From NCBI GenBank assembly GCA_002501605.1, contig DANW01000029.1, positions 1-19,996 of the forward strand: a stretch of DNA of 19,996 nt. Reading direction: 5' to 3'. Positions 1 to 6,905 of the stretch are shown here, piece after piece. Source of the DNA: Euryarchaeota archaeon UBA28. GTDB lineage: Archaea > Thermoplasmatota > Poseidoniia > Poseidoniales > Thalassarchaeaceae. How positions within the stretch are numbered: the stretch's first letter is position 1; every line of letters begins with the position of its first letter. The notes below the pieces were generated by a model. That model did not search any database. It saw only the letters and a program-made list of their open reading frames with translations, and was not told where the DNA came from. The position numbers and the translations under genes are program-made.

Positions 1-22
1 AACATCTCCGCAACCGAATCGG

Positions 23-31
23 TTTAGAGAT
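23..31 (+). promoter_or_regulatory. Possible TATA box for tRNA-Gly
   Basis: An A/T-rich element (TTTAGAGAT) lies about 27 bases before the first base of the mature tRNA, the spacing expected of an archaeal TATA box. The match is weak. Only 53 bases lie upstream of the tRNA in this window, so a read-through transcript from further left cannot be excluded. Confidence 0.35.
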
Positions 32-53
32 ACCATATGCTCGCCTAGCCCGA

Positions 54-128
54 GCGCCTGTAGTGAAGGGGTTATCACAAGAGGTTTCCAACCTCTTGTC
101 CCGGGTTCAAATCCCGGCGGGCGCACCA
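54..128 (+). tRNA. tRNA-Gly (anticodon UCC), CCA encoded
   Basis: The full cloverleaf can be folded by eye. The acceptor stem pairs GCGCCTG (54-60) with CGGGCGC (118-124). The D stem is GTGA/TCAC around an eight-base loop with a GG. The anticodon stem is AGAGG/CCTCT around the loop TTTCCAA (85-91), giving anticodon UCC at 87-89. The T stem is CCGGG/CCCGG around TTCAAAT. The discriminator is A125, and the 3' CCA (126-128) is in the DNA. There is no intron. It reads GGA codons and, by wobble, possibly GGG. The ABC exporter starts 52 bases downstream on the same strand. The only ORF over this stretch is a minus-strand antisense artefact of the tRNA. Confidence 0.96.
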
Positions 129-180
129 CTCGAGACACTCCAAGTGAAGCATTGAAACGCTCCTCTCTCTGCGAGGCATC

Positions 181-2082
181 ATGTCGGATGAGAGCGACTC
201 CAAAATTAAGGAGTCAATGCCTGTCACATCGATAAGCAAGGACAACTCAGACCTCCTCGAAGAAAGACAAGTTGTAGGAAGAAAAATTTGGAGAATTTTC
301 CCGTATGTCATAAAATACTGGCAGAGGGCCCTCGGCGGGTTACTCGCAAACATGGGTGCTAGAGTTTTCGATCTGATTCCATTCATTGCCATAGGAATGG
401 CCGCTGATTATTACAATCCCGATAATCCCCAATTCACAAATTCTAGGGTAGAAAGTTTCGTCACTATAGATTCAATACCTGACCTTGGCCCAATAAGCTC
501 AATAGAGCTTGGCTTTGGTTTGCTAATTTTTGCATCATTTGTGATTCTGGCAATATTCCAGGGATTTAGCAACCAACTCTGGCAATCTATAGCATACAAA
601 GCCCAACATGACATCAGGATGGATGCCACAAGATCCCTATTGAATATGGAAGCATCCTATTTCGAAACCCGTCAAACTGGAAATCTAATGTCTGTCTTAT
701 CCGCCGACGTAGCTCAACTCGAGGATATAATATCAGATTCCAGCACTAGTATAATCAGGATTTTCACAACCTTGTGCACGGCATTTGTAATCCTCTATTG
801 GATGTCTCCATTGCTCTGCATGATTCTTTTTGGCCCACTGATTATGATAGTGCCAATGGTCATCTGGTTCTCAACCAGAGTACAAAGAAAATATCGTAAA
901 CAAAGGGAAAGTACTGGTGGAATAATCGCCATCCTCGAGAATGTCCTATCTGGAATAACCATCGTTCAAGCATACAACGCGACCGGATTCGAGAGAGACA
1001 GGGTCGATAACCAGAGCGGTAATTACAGGGATCAGGCAGTACAAGCGGCGTTCATTAGGAATAGATTCATTCCAGGTTTCCACATTGTGGCAGGAATATC
1101 ATTCGGCCTTCTAGTCTCCGCAGGAGGATGGTTAATGAATTCGGGCGAGATTAGTGTTGGACAATTTGTGACCTTCCTCCTAATATCAACAAGAATGACC
1201 ATGCCATTGTGGATTTTGGGGATGCTTTTGAACCAGCTCCAGAAGGGAGAAGCGGCATCAAGAAGGGTTTTCGCAGTCATCGATTTAGAGCCATCCATAT
1301 TCGATAGAGAAGGTTCAATCCCCCTCCAGGAACCAATCAGTAGCGTCTCATTTCAAGACGTCTCGTTTGCATACCCCTCCTCGAGTTCAAATGTTCTCAA
1401 TGGAATTAATCTGAGCGCCTCATCAGGACAATTTCTAGGAGTGATGGGACACACGGGAGCCGGAAAAAGTACGATTCTCAAACTAATAGAGAGATTTTAT
1501 GAGCCACAAACAGGAGAAGTATTGATCAATGGCAGGGACATAAACGAATTCTCCATCGAATCAGTTAGATCAAGAATCGGCTTTGTATCACAGGAGCCAT
1601 TCCTGTTTTACGGAACTATTAGAGATAATGTCGCCTATGCTAGGGATTCTGAAGAGAGCGAGATTCTAAATGCCTTGGAACTGGCAGGCGCATCGGAATT
1701 CATATCACAACTATCAAACGGCCTGGATACTATGGTTGGCGATAGAGGGGTAATGCTGTCTGGAGGTCAAAGGGCAAGGATCAGCCTTGCGAGAGCACTG
1801 TTGAAGGACCCAGATTTATTGATCCTAGATGAGGCCAGTGCGGCTCTCGATGCCGAAACAGAAAAGCGAATCCAGCAATCGCTATTCGATGGCTCTAGCG
1901 GCACAAAGAAGAGGATTACGATCGCAGTTGCTCACAGGCTTGCTACAATAAGAAATGCTGACGAGATAATCGCTATGGTTGATGGATCTATAGTAGAAAG
2001 AGGCAAGCACGAGGAATTGCTGTCTAACGAAAATGTATATGCATCTCAGTGGTCTATACAAACCGGGGAACTGGACTCATAG
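181..2082 (+). CDS. ABC exporter half-transporter (type IV, MsbA/LmrA-like)
   Basis: A 633-aa fused membrane/ATPase half-transporter, expected to work as a homodimer in the cytoplasmic membrane and export a lipid, peptide or drug; the substrate is unknown. Residues 1-45 are polar and cytoplasmic. About six membrane helices span residues 50-350. The nucleotide-binding domain follows, with A-loop Tyr398, Walker A GHTGAGKST (423-431), Q-loop Gln471, signature LSGGQ (526-530), Walker B LLILDE (546-551), D-loop residues SAALD (553-557) and H-loop His585. All catalytic residues are intact, so it should hydrolyse ATP. A GAGG (173-176) lies four bases before the ATG and supports this start. Its stop is followed nine bases later by the probable TTG start of the FGE-like gene, so the two are probably co-transcribed. 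The family is certain; the substrate is not. Confidence 0.95.
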   Translation: MSDESDSKIKESMPVTSISKDNSDLLEERQVVGRKIWRIFPYVIKYWQRALGGLLANMGARVFDLIPFIAIGMAADYYNPDNPQFTNSRVESFVTIDSIPDLGPISSIELGFGLLIFASFVILAIFQGFSNQLWQSIAYKAQHDIRMDATRSLLNMEASYFETRQTGNLMSVLSADVAQLEDIISDSSTSIIRIFTTLCTAFVILYWMSPLLCMILFGPLIMIVPMVIWFSTRVQRKYRKQRESTGGIIAILENVLSGITIVQAYNATGFERDRVDNQSGNYRDQAVQAAFIRNRFIPGFHIVAGISFGLLVSAGGWLMNSGEISVGQFVTFLLISTRMTMPLWILGMLLNQLQKGEAASRRVFAVIDLEPSIFDREGSIPLQEPISSVSFQDVSFAYPSSSSNVLNGINLSASSGQFLGVMGHTGAGKSTILKLIERFYEPQTGEVLINGRDINEFSIESVRSRIGFVSQEPFLFYGTIRDNVAYARDSEESEILNALELAGASEFISQLSNGLDTMVGDRGVMLSGGQRARISLARALLKDPDLLILDEASAALDAETEKRIQQSLFDGSSGTKKRITIAVAHRLATIRNADEIIAMVDGSIVERGKHEELLSNENVYASQWSIQTGELDS

Positions 2083-2086
2083 GTGA
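2081..2086 (+). promoter_or_regulatory. Shine-Dalgarno deciding a TTG start
   Basis: AGGTGA overlaps the stop codon of the ABC exporter and stands four bases before TTG 2091. It is a close match to the anti-Shine-Dalgarno complement. It supports the TTG as the real start of the FGE-like gene rather than the earlier in-frame GTG at 2049, which lies inside the exporter gene. Confidence 0.5.
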
Positions 2087-2090
2087 GCGA

Positions 2091-2792
2091 TTGGAAAGCG
2101 TAGATTGGGTGGTTGTAGAGCCCGGCTCAACATACATAGGATCTAGTAATCGTACAGTCATGTTTGGAGGGCCAGGCCCCAGGCATGAAGTATCTATACA
2201 GTACAGGTATGAGATATCCAATAGTGCGATTAAACTCTCTGAAGTGATGACTTCCGTGGAGTCTGGAGAGGTGGACATATCTTCAGAGTCAGAGTGGCAG
2301 CTAGCATTTGATAGAGGTCTGATCAGTGAGGGAATGGGGATCGAAGTCCTCCAAGATCGTCTGGCGGCATCATACTGGGGGAAGATCTGCGATGGAAGGC
2401 CATTTCATCAGAGGAACTCAAGCCTGATAGTCTGCAGGGAGTGGAAAGGCAGGGAGGCCATTCCAAGATACCTTCCTGCGAACTCTGAGACTGAACACAT
2501 GGTGAGAGTTGTGAGAAGAGAAACTAGGGAGCCAAATCCTATGGCTCCGAGATTACCTGTCCGGCCTCCAAGAACCGCTACATTGAGGGAAGAGGCATTA
2601 ATTATCCTCATTCTGGGAATAATCCCATCATTTTTGTGGGCCCTATTCAATGCTAGTCCAGGCTACATTGAAACGGGCTGGCCTGGCTTGGTCCTCGGAG
2701 GGTTAATTCTAGGACTATTGACTGGTATAATATGGAGGCCGACCCAGCCAACATGGTGGTCTGAAGGATCACAAATGTACCCAAGGAGATAG
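2091..2792 (+). CDS. Membrane-tethered, degenerate FGE/SUMF1-like protein
   Basis: From TTG 2091 the product is 233 aa; an in-frame GTG at 2049 would add 14 residues but overlap the exporter by 34 bases. The first 150 residues carry reduced landmarks of the formylglycine-generating-enzyme (sulfatase-modifying factor) fold. These are an opening strand ending in EPGSTYIGSS, then a P-x-H-x-V segment, the SSESEWQLAFDRG stretch that matches the family's PTEAEWE motif, and a closing MVRVVRR strand. The fold is much shorter than the usual 250-300 residues, and the C-terminal Cys pair that holds copper in catalytic FGEs is not evident. It may therefore be a binding or structural relative. A Pro/Arg-rich linker leads to a hairpin of two membrane helices (about residues 169-186 and 198-214). 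It lies between the ABC exporter and a small gene, so a role with the exporter is inferred. Confidence is moderate for the fold and low for function. Confidence 0.6.
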   Translation: MESVDWVVVEPGSTYIGSSNRTVMFGGPGPRHEVSIQYRYEISNSAIKLSEVMTSVESGEVDISSESEWQLAFDRGLISEGMGIEVLQDRLAASYWGKICDGRPFHQRNSSLIVCREWKGREAIPRYLPANSETEHMVRVVRRETREPNPMAPRLPVRPPRTATLREEALIILILGIIPSFLWALFNASPGYIETGWPGLVLGGLILGLLTGIIWRPTQPTWWSEGSQMYPRR

Positions 2793-2797
2793 AGGTC

Positions 2798-3025
2798 ATG
2801 AATGAAGCAAACTCCAGACTTATCTGGTCATATATGCAAGAAGCCGGAGGTATGTTGGTGGGAAAACTACCTCCTTCCAAACACCATCCAAGTGGTAGAA
2901 ACCCATACGCACACGTTGCTACTTGTGTGAAGAAAAAGTTTGGAAAGTCATACAAGGAAATCCCAGATGAAATGTTTGATGATGTTATTGAATACATCAA
3001 TCTTCTAGTGGAAAAACCGTATTAG
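2798..3025 (+). CDS. Small protein of unknown function (75 aa)
   Basis: A 75-aa basic, soluble protein starting six bases after the FGE-like gene. GGAGAT (2785-2790) lies seven bases before the ATG, so translation is well supported and coupling is likely. The C-terminal half (YAHVATCVKKKFGKSYKEIP and the following DEMFDDVIEYI) looks like the helical ORF6C module at the end of some phage antirepressors, which has a similar basic helix, a SYK-x-I-P turn and a final amphipathic helix. That resemblance is from memory and unverified; it would suggest nucleic-acid or protein binding. There is no signal peptide and no membrane helix. It is the third gene of the exporter operon and ends three bases from the convergent glycosyltransferase. 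Confidence 0.65.
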   Translation: MNEANSRLIWSYMQEAGGMLVGKLPPSKHHPSGRNPYAHVATCVKKKFGKSYKEIPDEMFDDVIEYINLLVEKPY

Positions 3026-3028
3026 AAT

Positions 3029-4129
3029 CTATCTGGACCTGTCGTCTATTTGTAATCCAGATTTTCCGAAAAGCCTTCTCCACCTGCCACGTAGAACCCC
3101 TATTCCGTAATTCCAGTGAAGAGTGAAAGTTACAATCGGAGATAGGAAAATTGTAACTGTGTCTTTACTCGGAGAGCTCCCCTTAGCTGAACCATACCAT
3201 GCGATGATATTGTACATGATTATGAGAGTTGGGAGAGTGTGTGCACCAGCTCTCGGAAGTCCGAGAGGAACTACAGACAGCCCAATATTCCAAAATTCTG
3301 GCCATGCTATTCCCCCATTAGCTACTCCCCATATGAAGAACACAAAAGTAGAAACTACGATCAGAGGGAACAGAGCGACCATTGTATGGGTGAAATGATG
3401 GAGTTCACCGTACCTCTCACTGGCCATTGTCCTGACCAGTCCGTAATTTGCGATCTGCTTCTTTACCCTCGACAGATTTCTACGCCTATGCCAAATCACA
3501 GACTTTCTGTCTGTCCATAATTTGTGGCCAGAGATCCTTATTCTGTGATCTAGAAGTACATCCTCAGCTCCAATGGCTCCGTCATCGAATCCTCCTACCT
3601 CGTCCAGTACCGACCTTCTGTATGCAGAGTTAACCCCTGGAAGCTGGGTTACTTCTTCCAACTCCTCGGACCCTACTTTTCCATAGTTTGTCCCGGCAGT
3701 GAAAATCGCGCTGCAGAAAGTAACGTCAATCACTCTTTGCCACAGTGTGGACTCATCAGGAGGAGCAAAATTGGGTCCGCCAACTCCGGCCACCTCCTCT
3801 CTATCGAACCACTTCACTAGATTCTCTACCCAATCCTTGGGAACTATGACATCATCATCTGTAAAGAATACTAGTTCTGACTTTGTCTCCCTCAACGCTA
3901 CGTTACAGGCATCAGCTCTTGTCATAGATCCCTGATCATCGATGTACCTAACCCCTCTTGACTCTGAAACTATCCTGCCCTCATCCCTTTCCGGGCCAAC
4001 TACCACGACCTCAACCTCGGGGTATGTTTGAGATAGTAGCCCATCCAATGCGATACCCAACTCATCATGGTTTCCAACGGAGGGTACAATGACGCATACA
4101 GAGCGAGCCATACTTCGCGGTAGGACCAT
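3029..4129 (-). CDS. Family 2 glycosyltransferase with C-terminal membrane helices
   Basis: A 366-aa GT-A-fold glycosyltransferase that would move a sugar from a nucleotide donor, probably onto a lipid or surface glycan. It opens with the typical strand VCVIVPSVGN. It has the metal/nucleotide motif DDD at residues 91-93 after FFT, the acceptor-side GGFDDGAIGAED with Glu189-Asp190, and a downstream WHRRR...KQ...YG...R stretch common in this family. The C-terminal 130 residues contain about three to four membrane helices, anchoring the catalytic domain on the cytoplasmic face. The start could be ATG 4129 or ATG 4111, which begins MARSVCVIVP; neither has a strong Shine-Dalgarno. It follows the PCNA gene by 24 bases and may be co-transcribed with it. 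Acceptor and sugar are unknown. Confidence 0.88.
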   Translation of the reverse strand: MVLPRSMARSVCVIVPSVGNHDELGIALDGLLSQTYPEVEVVVVGPERDEGRIVSESRGVRYIDDQGSMTRADACNVALRETKSELVFFTDDDVIVPKDWVENLVKWFDREEVAGVGGPNFAPPDESTLWQRVIDVTFCSAIFTAGTNYGKVGSEELEEVTQLPGVNSAYRRSVLDEVGGFDDGAIGAEDVLLDHRIRISGHKLWTDRKSVIWHRRRNLSRVKKQIANYGLVRTMASERYGELHHFTHTMVALFPLIVVSTFVFFIWGVANGGIAWPEFWNIGLSVVPLGLPRAGAHTLPTLIIMYNIIAWYGSAKGSSPSKDTVTIFLSPIVTFTLHWNYGIGVLRGRWRRLFGKSGLQIDDRSR

Positions 4130-4153
4130 GTTTATTCAAAACAACGCTGTAAA

Positions 4154-4903
4154 TCATGGGTCATTTGTCACTCTTGGAGCCAAGAAGTATGTCCAACTGG
4201 CCCCCCCATCGTTACTGTTCCATGACATTCTAAGCGGAAACTTCTCCTGAAATTCTACCACTACCTGCTCAGTAAGGCCCCCGGCAAGCTTTCTCGTCAA
4301 TGGATCTAGGAACTGAAGAGAATATGTGGAGCTGGTTGGAGATGGCGAGCTCAGCTCACTAAGCTCACCAGATTCGAAAGATACCGTCACGCTCTCTCCA
4401 GCCTCCTGATCAGCAGAGATAGTCATTTTCGTACTGTCAAGACTCAGGTTTACAAGCTCATTGACCATTTTTGCAGCCCTCAATGCCCTAGAAAGCTTGT
4501 CCGAGCCGATAGTGGCGCTGTTATTGAATGTCAACTCAGGGGTTTTGGGTTGGGTCATAGTTCCAACGTCAAGCCCCCTAAGGATTCTGTGAACCTCTCC
4601 TACCCGGAGGTTAATTGCGCCTACTGCATCATCGTAGTCTATTTCTACCAAATCCTCTGGTCCAGCTAGACTCAAGAGGTCCCTCATCTTACTGAGTTCA
4701 ATACCTATCTCAACAGGCTCTACCTCATAGGTCTCGAAGCACTCATCACCAATGGTAGCGGAGAGCAATGCCACGTGAGATCCGTCGACCACGATGGTAT
4801 GCAACCCCTTCTCCCCCCAGACTAGTTTAGCCTCCTCTGCCAAGACGGAAAGGAGATCAATAATTTCCCTCATTAGTTGGGTATTTGCAGTCACTCTCAG
4901 CAT
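4154..4903 (-). CDS. pcn: DNA polymerase sliding clamp (PCNA)
   Basis: An archaeal PCNA, which forms a trimeric ring around DNA and tethers polymerase, ligase, FEN1 and repair enzymes. From ATG 4903 the product is 249 aa, the normal family length, and begins MLRVTANTQLMREIIDLLSV as PCNAs do. Recognisable segments are HTIVVDGSHVALLSATI in the first domain, the interdomain region near EDLVEIDYDD, and TYSLQFLDPLTRKLA followed by VVVEFQEKFPLRMSW in the second domain. The frame is open to ATG 5005, but those extra 34 residues would overlap the upstream TFS gene and do not resemble PCNA. ATG 4915 is a second reasonable choice, adding four residues. TFS is immediately upstream on the same strand and the glycosyltransferase follows. 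Confidence 0.93.
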   Translation of the reverse strand: MLRVTANTQLMREIIDLLSVLAEEAKLVWGEKGLHTIVVDGSHVALLSATIGDECFETYEVEPVEIGIELSKMRDLLSLAGPEDLVEIDYDDAVGAINLRVGEVHRILRGLDVGTMTQPKTPELTFNNSATIGSDKLSRALRAAKMVNELVNLSLDSTKMTISADQEAGESVTVSFESGELSELSSPSPTSSTYSLQFLDPLTRKLAGGLTEQVVVEFQEKFPLRMSWNSNDGGASWTYFLAPRVTNDP

Positions 4904-4965
4904 CTTATCGCCCATCCCAGACAGGAGGGGGTCTTTCATCCTTCGGAGACGGCCCATAGGGCCGA

Positions 4966-5346
4966 TTACTGGTATTCCCTGAACTTCTTGCCACAATTTT
5001 TGCATGTGCAGACTTTTGTTTCGGGCTCATCAGAGCTTCTAGTTTGCATCAAAATAACGTAAATCTCATTTTTGTCACACTTAGGGCATCTTATGTCCCC
5101 GACCCTTAGAACCCCTTTGCCCCCTTCATCCTCAACAACTTCAGTGAGGTGCTTGAGATCCTTCGTCTTTCCAGAGGACCTAGCCTTGCTCAAATCAATA
5201 GTCTCGCCTGTCATAGGGTCGGTGAACTCTGCTCCCTTGCCATCTTTGCCTGTCAGCGGACCTTCATACCCACATGTGTAGTTCGTACATCTAATGTTCC
5301 CATTCGGCTCCATAAAACCCAGAGTTCCACATTCCGGACAAAACAT
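4966..5346 (-). CDS. Transcription factor S (TFS / RpoM), transcript cleavage factor
   Basis: A 126-aa protein related to TFIIS and Rpb9 that rescues backtracked archaeal RNA polymerase by stimulating cleavage of the nascent RNA. The N-terminal zinc ribbon uses Cys3, Cys6, Cys20 and Cys25. A charged linker of about 60 residues follows. The C-terminal ribbon uses Cys87, Cys90, Cys115 and Cys118. The hairpin QTRSSDEPET keeps the acidic pair Asp106-Glu107 that reaches the polymerase active site in TFIIS-type proteins, so this is the cleavage-active form and not an Rpb9-type subunit. The linker makes it slightly longer than the usual 105-110 aa. GGAG at 5355-5358 lies eight bases before the ATG and supports the start. 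PCNA lies downstream on the same strand. Confidence 0.95.
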   Translation of the reverse strand: MFCPECGTLGFMEPNGNIRCTNYTCGYEGPLTGKDGKGAEFTDPMTGETIDLSKARSSGKTKDLKHLTEVVEDEGGKGVLRVGDIRCPKCDKNEIYVILMQTRSSDEPETKVCTCKNCGKKFREYQ

Positions 5347-5434
5347 CGCTCCATCTCCTGCCTTAACACACAGACATACCAGTGCTGAACCAACTGACTA
5401 TTCAACTATTCTACGATAGGGACGCGAAAAACGC

Positions 5435-5809
5435 CTAGGACAGCATTTCCACTGTCGCACGATATCCAAGCATTGCCAATCCAATGCTGCCAACTATCGT
5501 CACTAGTAAGTACACAATCGCAGAAGTTATCGAGCTATCTGAGAACTCTACATAATCCATGGCGAACGCAGACATCGTAGTGAACGATCCAAGGACCCCC
5601 GTCGCCAAAATTGCGATTACACCCTCGCTCACGGTCATTCCAGCAGATATAGCCCCGAACATCACTCCCAGAAGAAGAGAGCCTAACAGATTGACAGTTA
5701 TTGTCGCGTAAGGTCCAGAATGAGTATCATAAGAGCTTTGCACAACATACCTTAGCGATGCTCCGATAGCTCCCCCGAGGGCGACAAGAGCCAAGAGACG
5801 CACATCCAC
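5435..5809 (-). CDS. crcB: Fluoride channel, CrcB/Fluc family
   Basis: A small four-helix membrane protein that exports fluoride as a dual-topology dimer. Family signatures are GGAIGASLRY in helix 1, VNLLGSLLLG in helix 2 with the conserved Asn, and GVLGSFTTMSAF at the helix-3 break. The usual TTFSTF is TTMSAF here, so the first of the two channel-lining Phe residues appears to be Met. The frame is open to ATG 5899, but the resulting 30 extra residues are polar and basic, are not part of the family, and would overlap the divergent Nop5 start. GTG 5809 (VDVRLLALV...) gives about 124 aa, the normal length; GTG 5803 is equally possible. TFS follows 88 bases downstream on the same strand. Confidence 0.88.
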   Translation of the reverse strand: MDVRLLALVALGGAIGASLRYVVQSSYDTHSGPYATITVNLLGSLLLGVMFGAISAGMTVSEGVIAILATGVLGSFTTMSAFAMDYVEFSDSSITSAIVYLLVTIVGSIGLAMLGYRATVEMLS

Positions 5810-5897
5810 GAGGCGACATTGCAATACGGCCCTTGACTCCTTCTGTGACCAATGCTTCTTCCGGACCGTTGAAGGGTGAGGACCCGATGCGACATAC
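5810..5897. promoter_or_regulatory. Divergent intergenic region, crcB / nop5
   Basis: If CrcB starts at GTG 5809, these 88 bases must hold the promoters of both CrcB and the Nop5-fibrillarin pair. No convincing TATA box or riboswitch fold was found by eye on either strand. Nop5 has a purine-rich GGGTGAGG about 16 bases before its ATG, too far for a typical Shine-Dalgarno. Confidence 0.35.
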
Positions 5898-6902
5898 ATG
5901 GAGATTAGGTATGACTGGAAACTTTCCAGGGTAGTAGATGGGGATGAAAATGTCCTCGACCAACTAGAATGGCAATCTTCCCACTCCGTAAATTCGTTAG
6001 TTGACAGGCTTTCAGACCTTCAATCAGGGAGACTTACCCCTGAAGCTAGAACCCTCAGAGACAGATTCCCTAATGCGGTCCCAAACCCCCTCGGGGCCAT
6101 TTCCGATGCAAATTGGCCAGAGTTATCCAAGGAGGAGTCTGAAAGACTTTCCCATGCCTCATTAATCTTGGCCAAGAGGGGAGTAGCGAATGCAGTAACC
6201 GAGCCAGATAGGAGACTGGATATGCTTTCATCCGCATCAACTGAACTGAGGTCGTCTTGGACAACTCAGGAGTCAAGAGCAGTGGAATGGGCTGGGCTGT
6301 TCTTACCTGACCTTGACCTAGATGAAAAGAGAGCGGTAATTCCGTCATGCATTGCCGAGTCAGATAACATATCACAGGCTGCAGTCGAACTCGGGTCTTC
6401 TATTCCCGAGCACATGCCCACTGATTCTGAGTGGGCTGCAATGAACTCGCAAGCCAGGGGGGTAATTTCTCTTTCTGAAAGGTTGGCGTTGAACGAACAG
6501 GCTACTAGAGAGCTGGCGACTTCACACGTGCCTACCCTATCGTCCCTGATAGGGCCTCTGGGAGCAGCTAGGATGGTAGTTCTTGCAGGAGGCAGAGAGA
6601 GACTGGCTAGGATGCCAAGCGGAAGCCTTCAGGTTCTTGGGGCATCGGGGGCGATGGCGGCACACAGGAGGGGAGCGCCACCCCCCAAGCACTCTCCCGT
6701 CTTATTTTCCATGCCCCTGGTCAGTAGATCTCCACGTTGGGTACGGGGAAAAATTGCTCGTTTCTTGGCAGGAAAGTGCTCTATTGCAGTCAGAATTGAT
6801 CACTTCGGCGGTCAAACTTGGGATGAGGAACAAATCAAATCAATTCATGCCCAAGCAGAGGAAATAAGGGACAAATTCCCTAAGCCCAAGAAGAGGGGTT
6901 AG
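5898..6902 (+). CDS. Nop5/Nop56-58-like C/D box RNP scaffold
   Basis: The archaeal Nop5 scaffold links fibrillarin to L7Ae-bound C/D guide RNA for 2'-O-methylation of rRNA. The product is 334 aa, shorter than the roughly 370-420 aa typical of the family. The N-terminal 120 residues are poorly conserved. AVEWAGLFLPDLD (128-140) matches the usual R-x-W-x-x-x-x-FPEL segment. The helical middle leads into the Nop domain, with VPTLSSLIGPLGAARMVVLA (211-230), LGASGAMAAH (248-256), PPKHSPVLFSMPL (262-274) and RGKIARFLAGKCSIAVRIDHFGG (283-305). The RNA-contacting core is thus intact. A basic tail (KPKKRG) closes the protein. Fibrillarin starts three bases later, the usual archaeal operon. The start ATG overlaps the distal, probably unused, CrcB ATG on the other strand. 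Confidence 0.9.
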   Translation: MEIRYDWKLSRVVDGDENVLDQLEWQSSHSVNSLVDRLSDLQSGRLTPEARTLRDRFPNAVPNPLGAISDANWPELSKEESERLSHASLILAKRGVANAVTEPDRRLDMLSSASTELRSSWTTQESRAVEWAGLFLPDLDLDEKRAVIPSCIAESDNISQAAVELGSSIPEHMPTDSEWAAMNSQARGVISLSERLALNEQATRELATSHVPTLSSLIGPLGAARMVVLAGGRERLARMPSGSLQVLGASGAMAAHRRGAPPPKHSPVLFSMPLVSRSPRWVRGKIARFLAGKCSIAVRIDHFGGQTWDEEQIKSIHAQAEEIRDKFPKPKKRG

Positions 6903-6905
6903 CTG

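Noticed and set aside
75..392. Minus-strand open frame of 105 aa over the tRNA and start of the exporter
   Set aside because: It is the familiar antisense reading of a tRNA gene, ending in a CARRDLNPG-type peptide, and crosses a well-supported plus-strand gene.
5347..5434. Fluoride riboswitch next to crcB
   Set aside because: The spacer upstream of TFS (downstream of crcB) and the crcB upstream region show no recognisable fluoride-aptamer core by eye.
5810..5899. 30-residue extension of CrcB to ATG 5899
   Set aside because: Polar, basic sequence outside the compact CrcB family, and its ATG overlaps the divergent Nop5 start codon.
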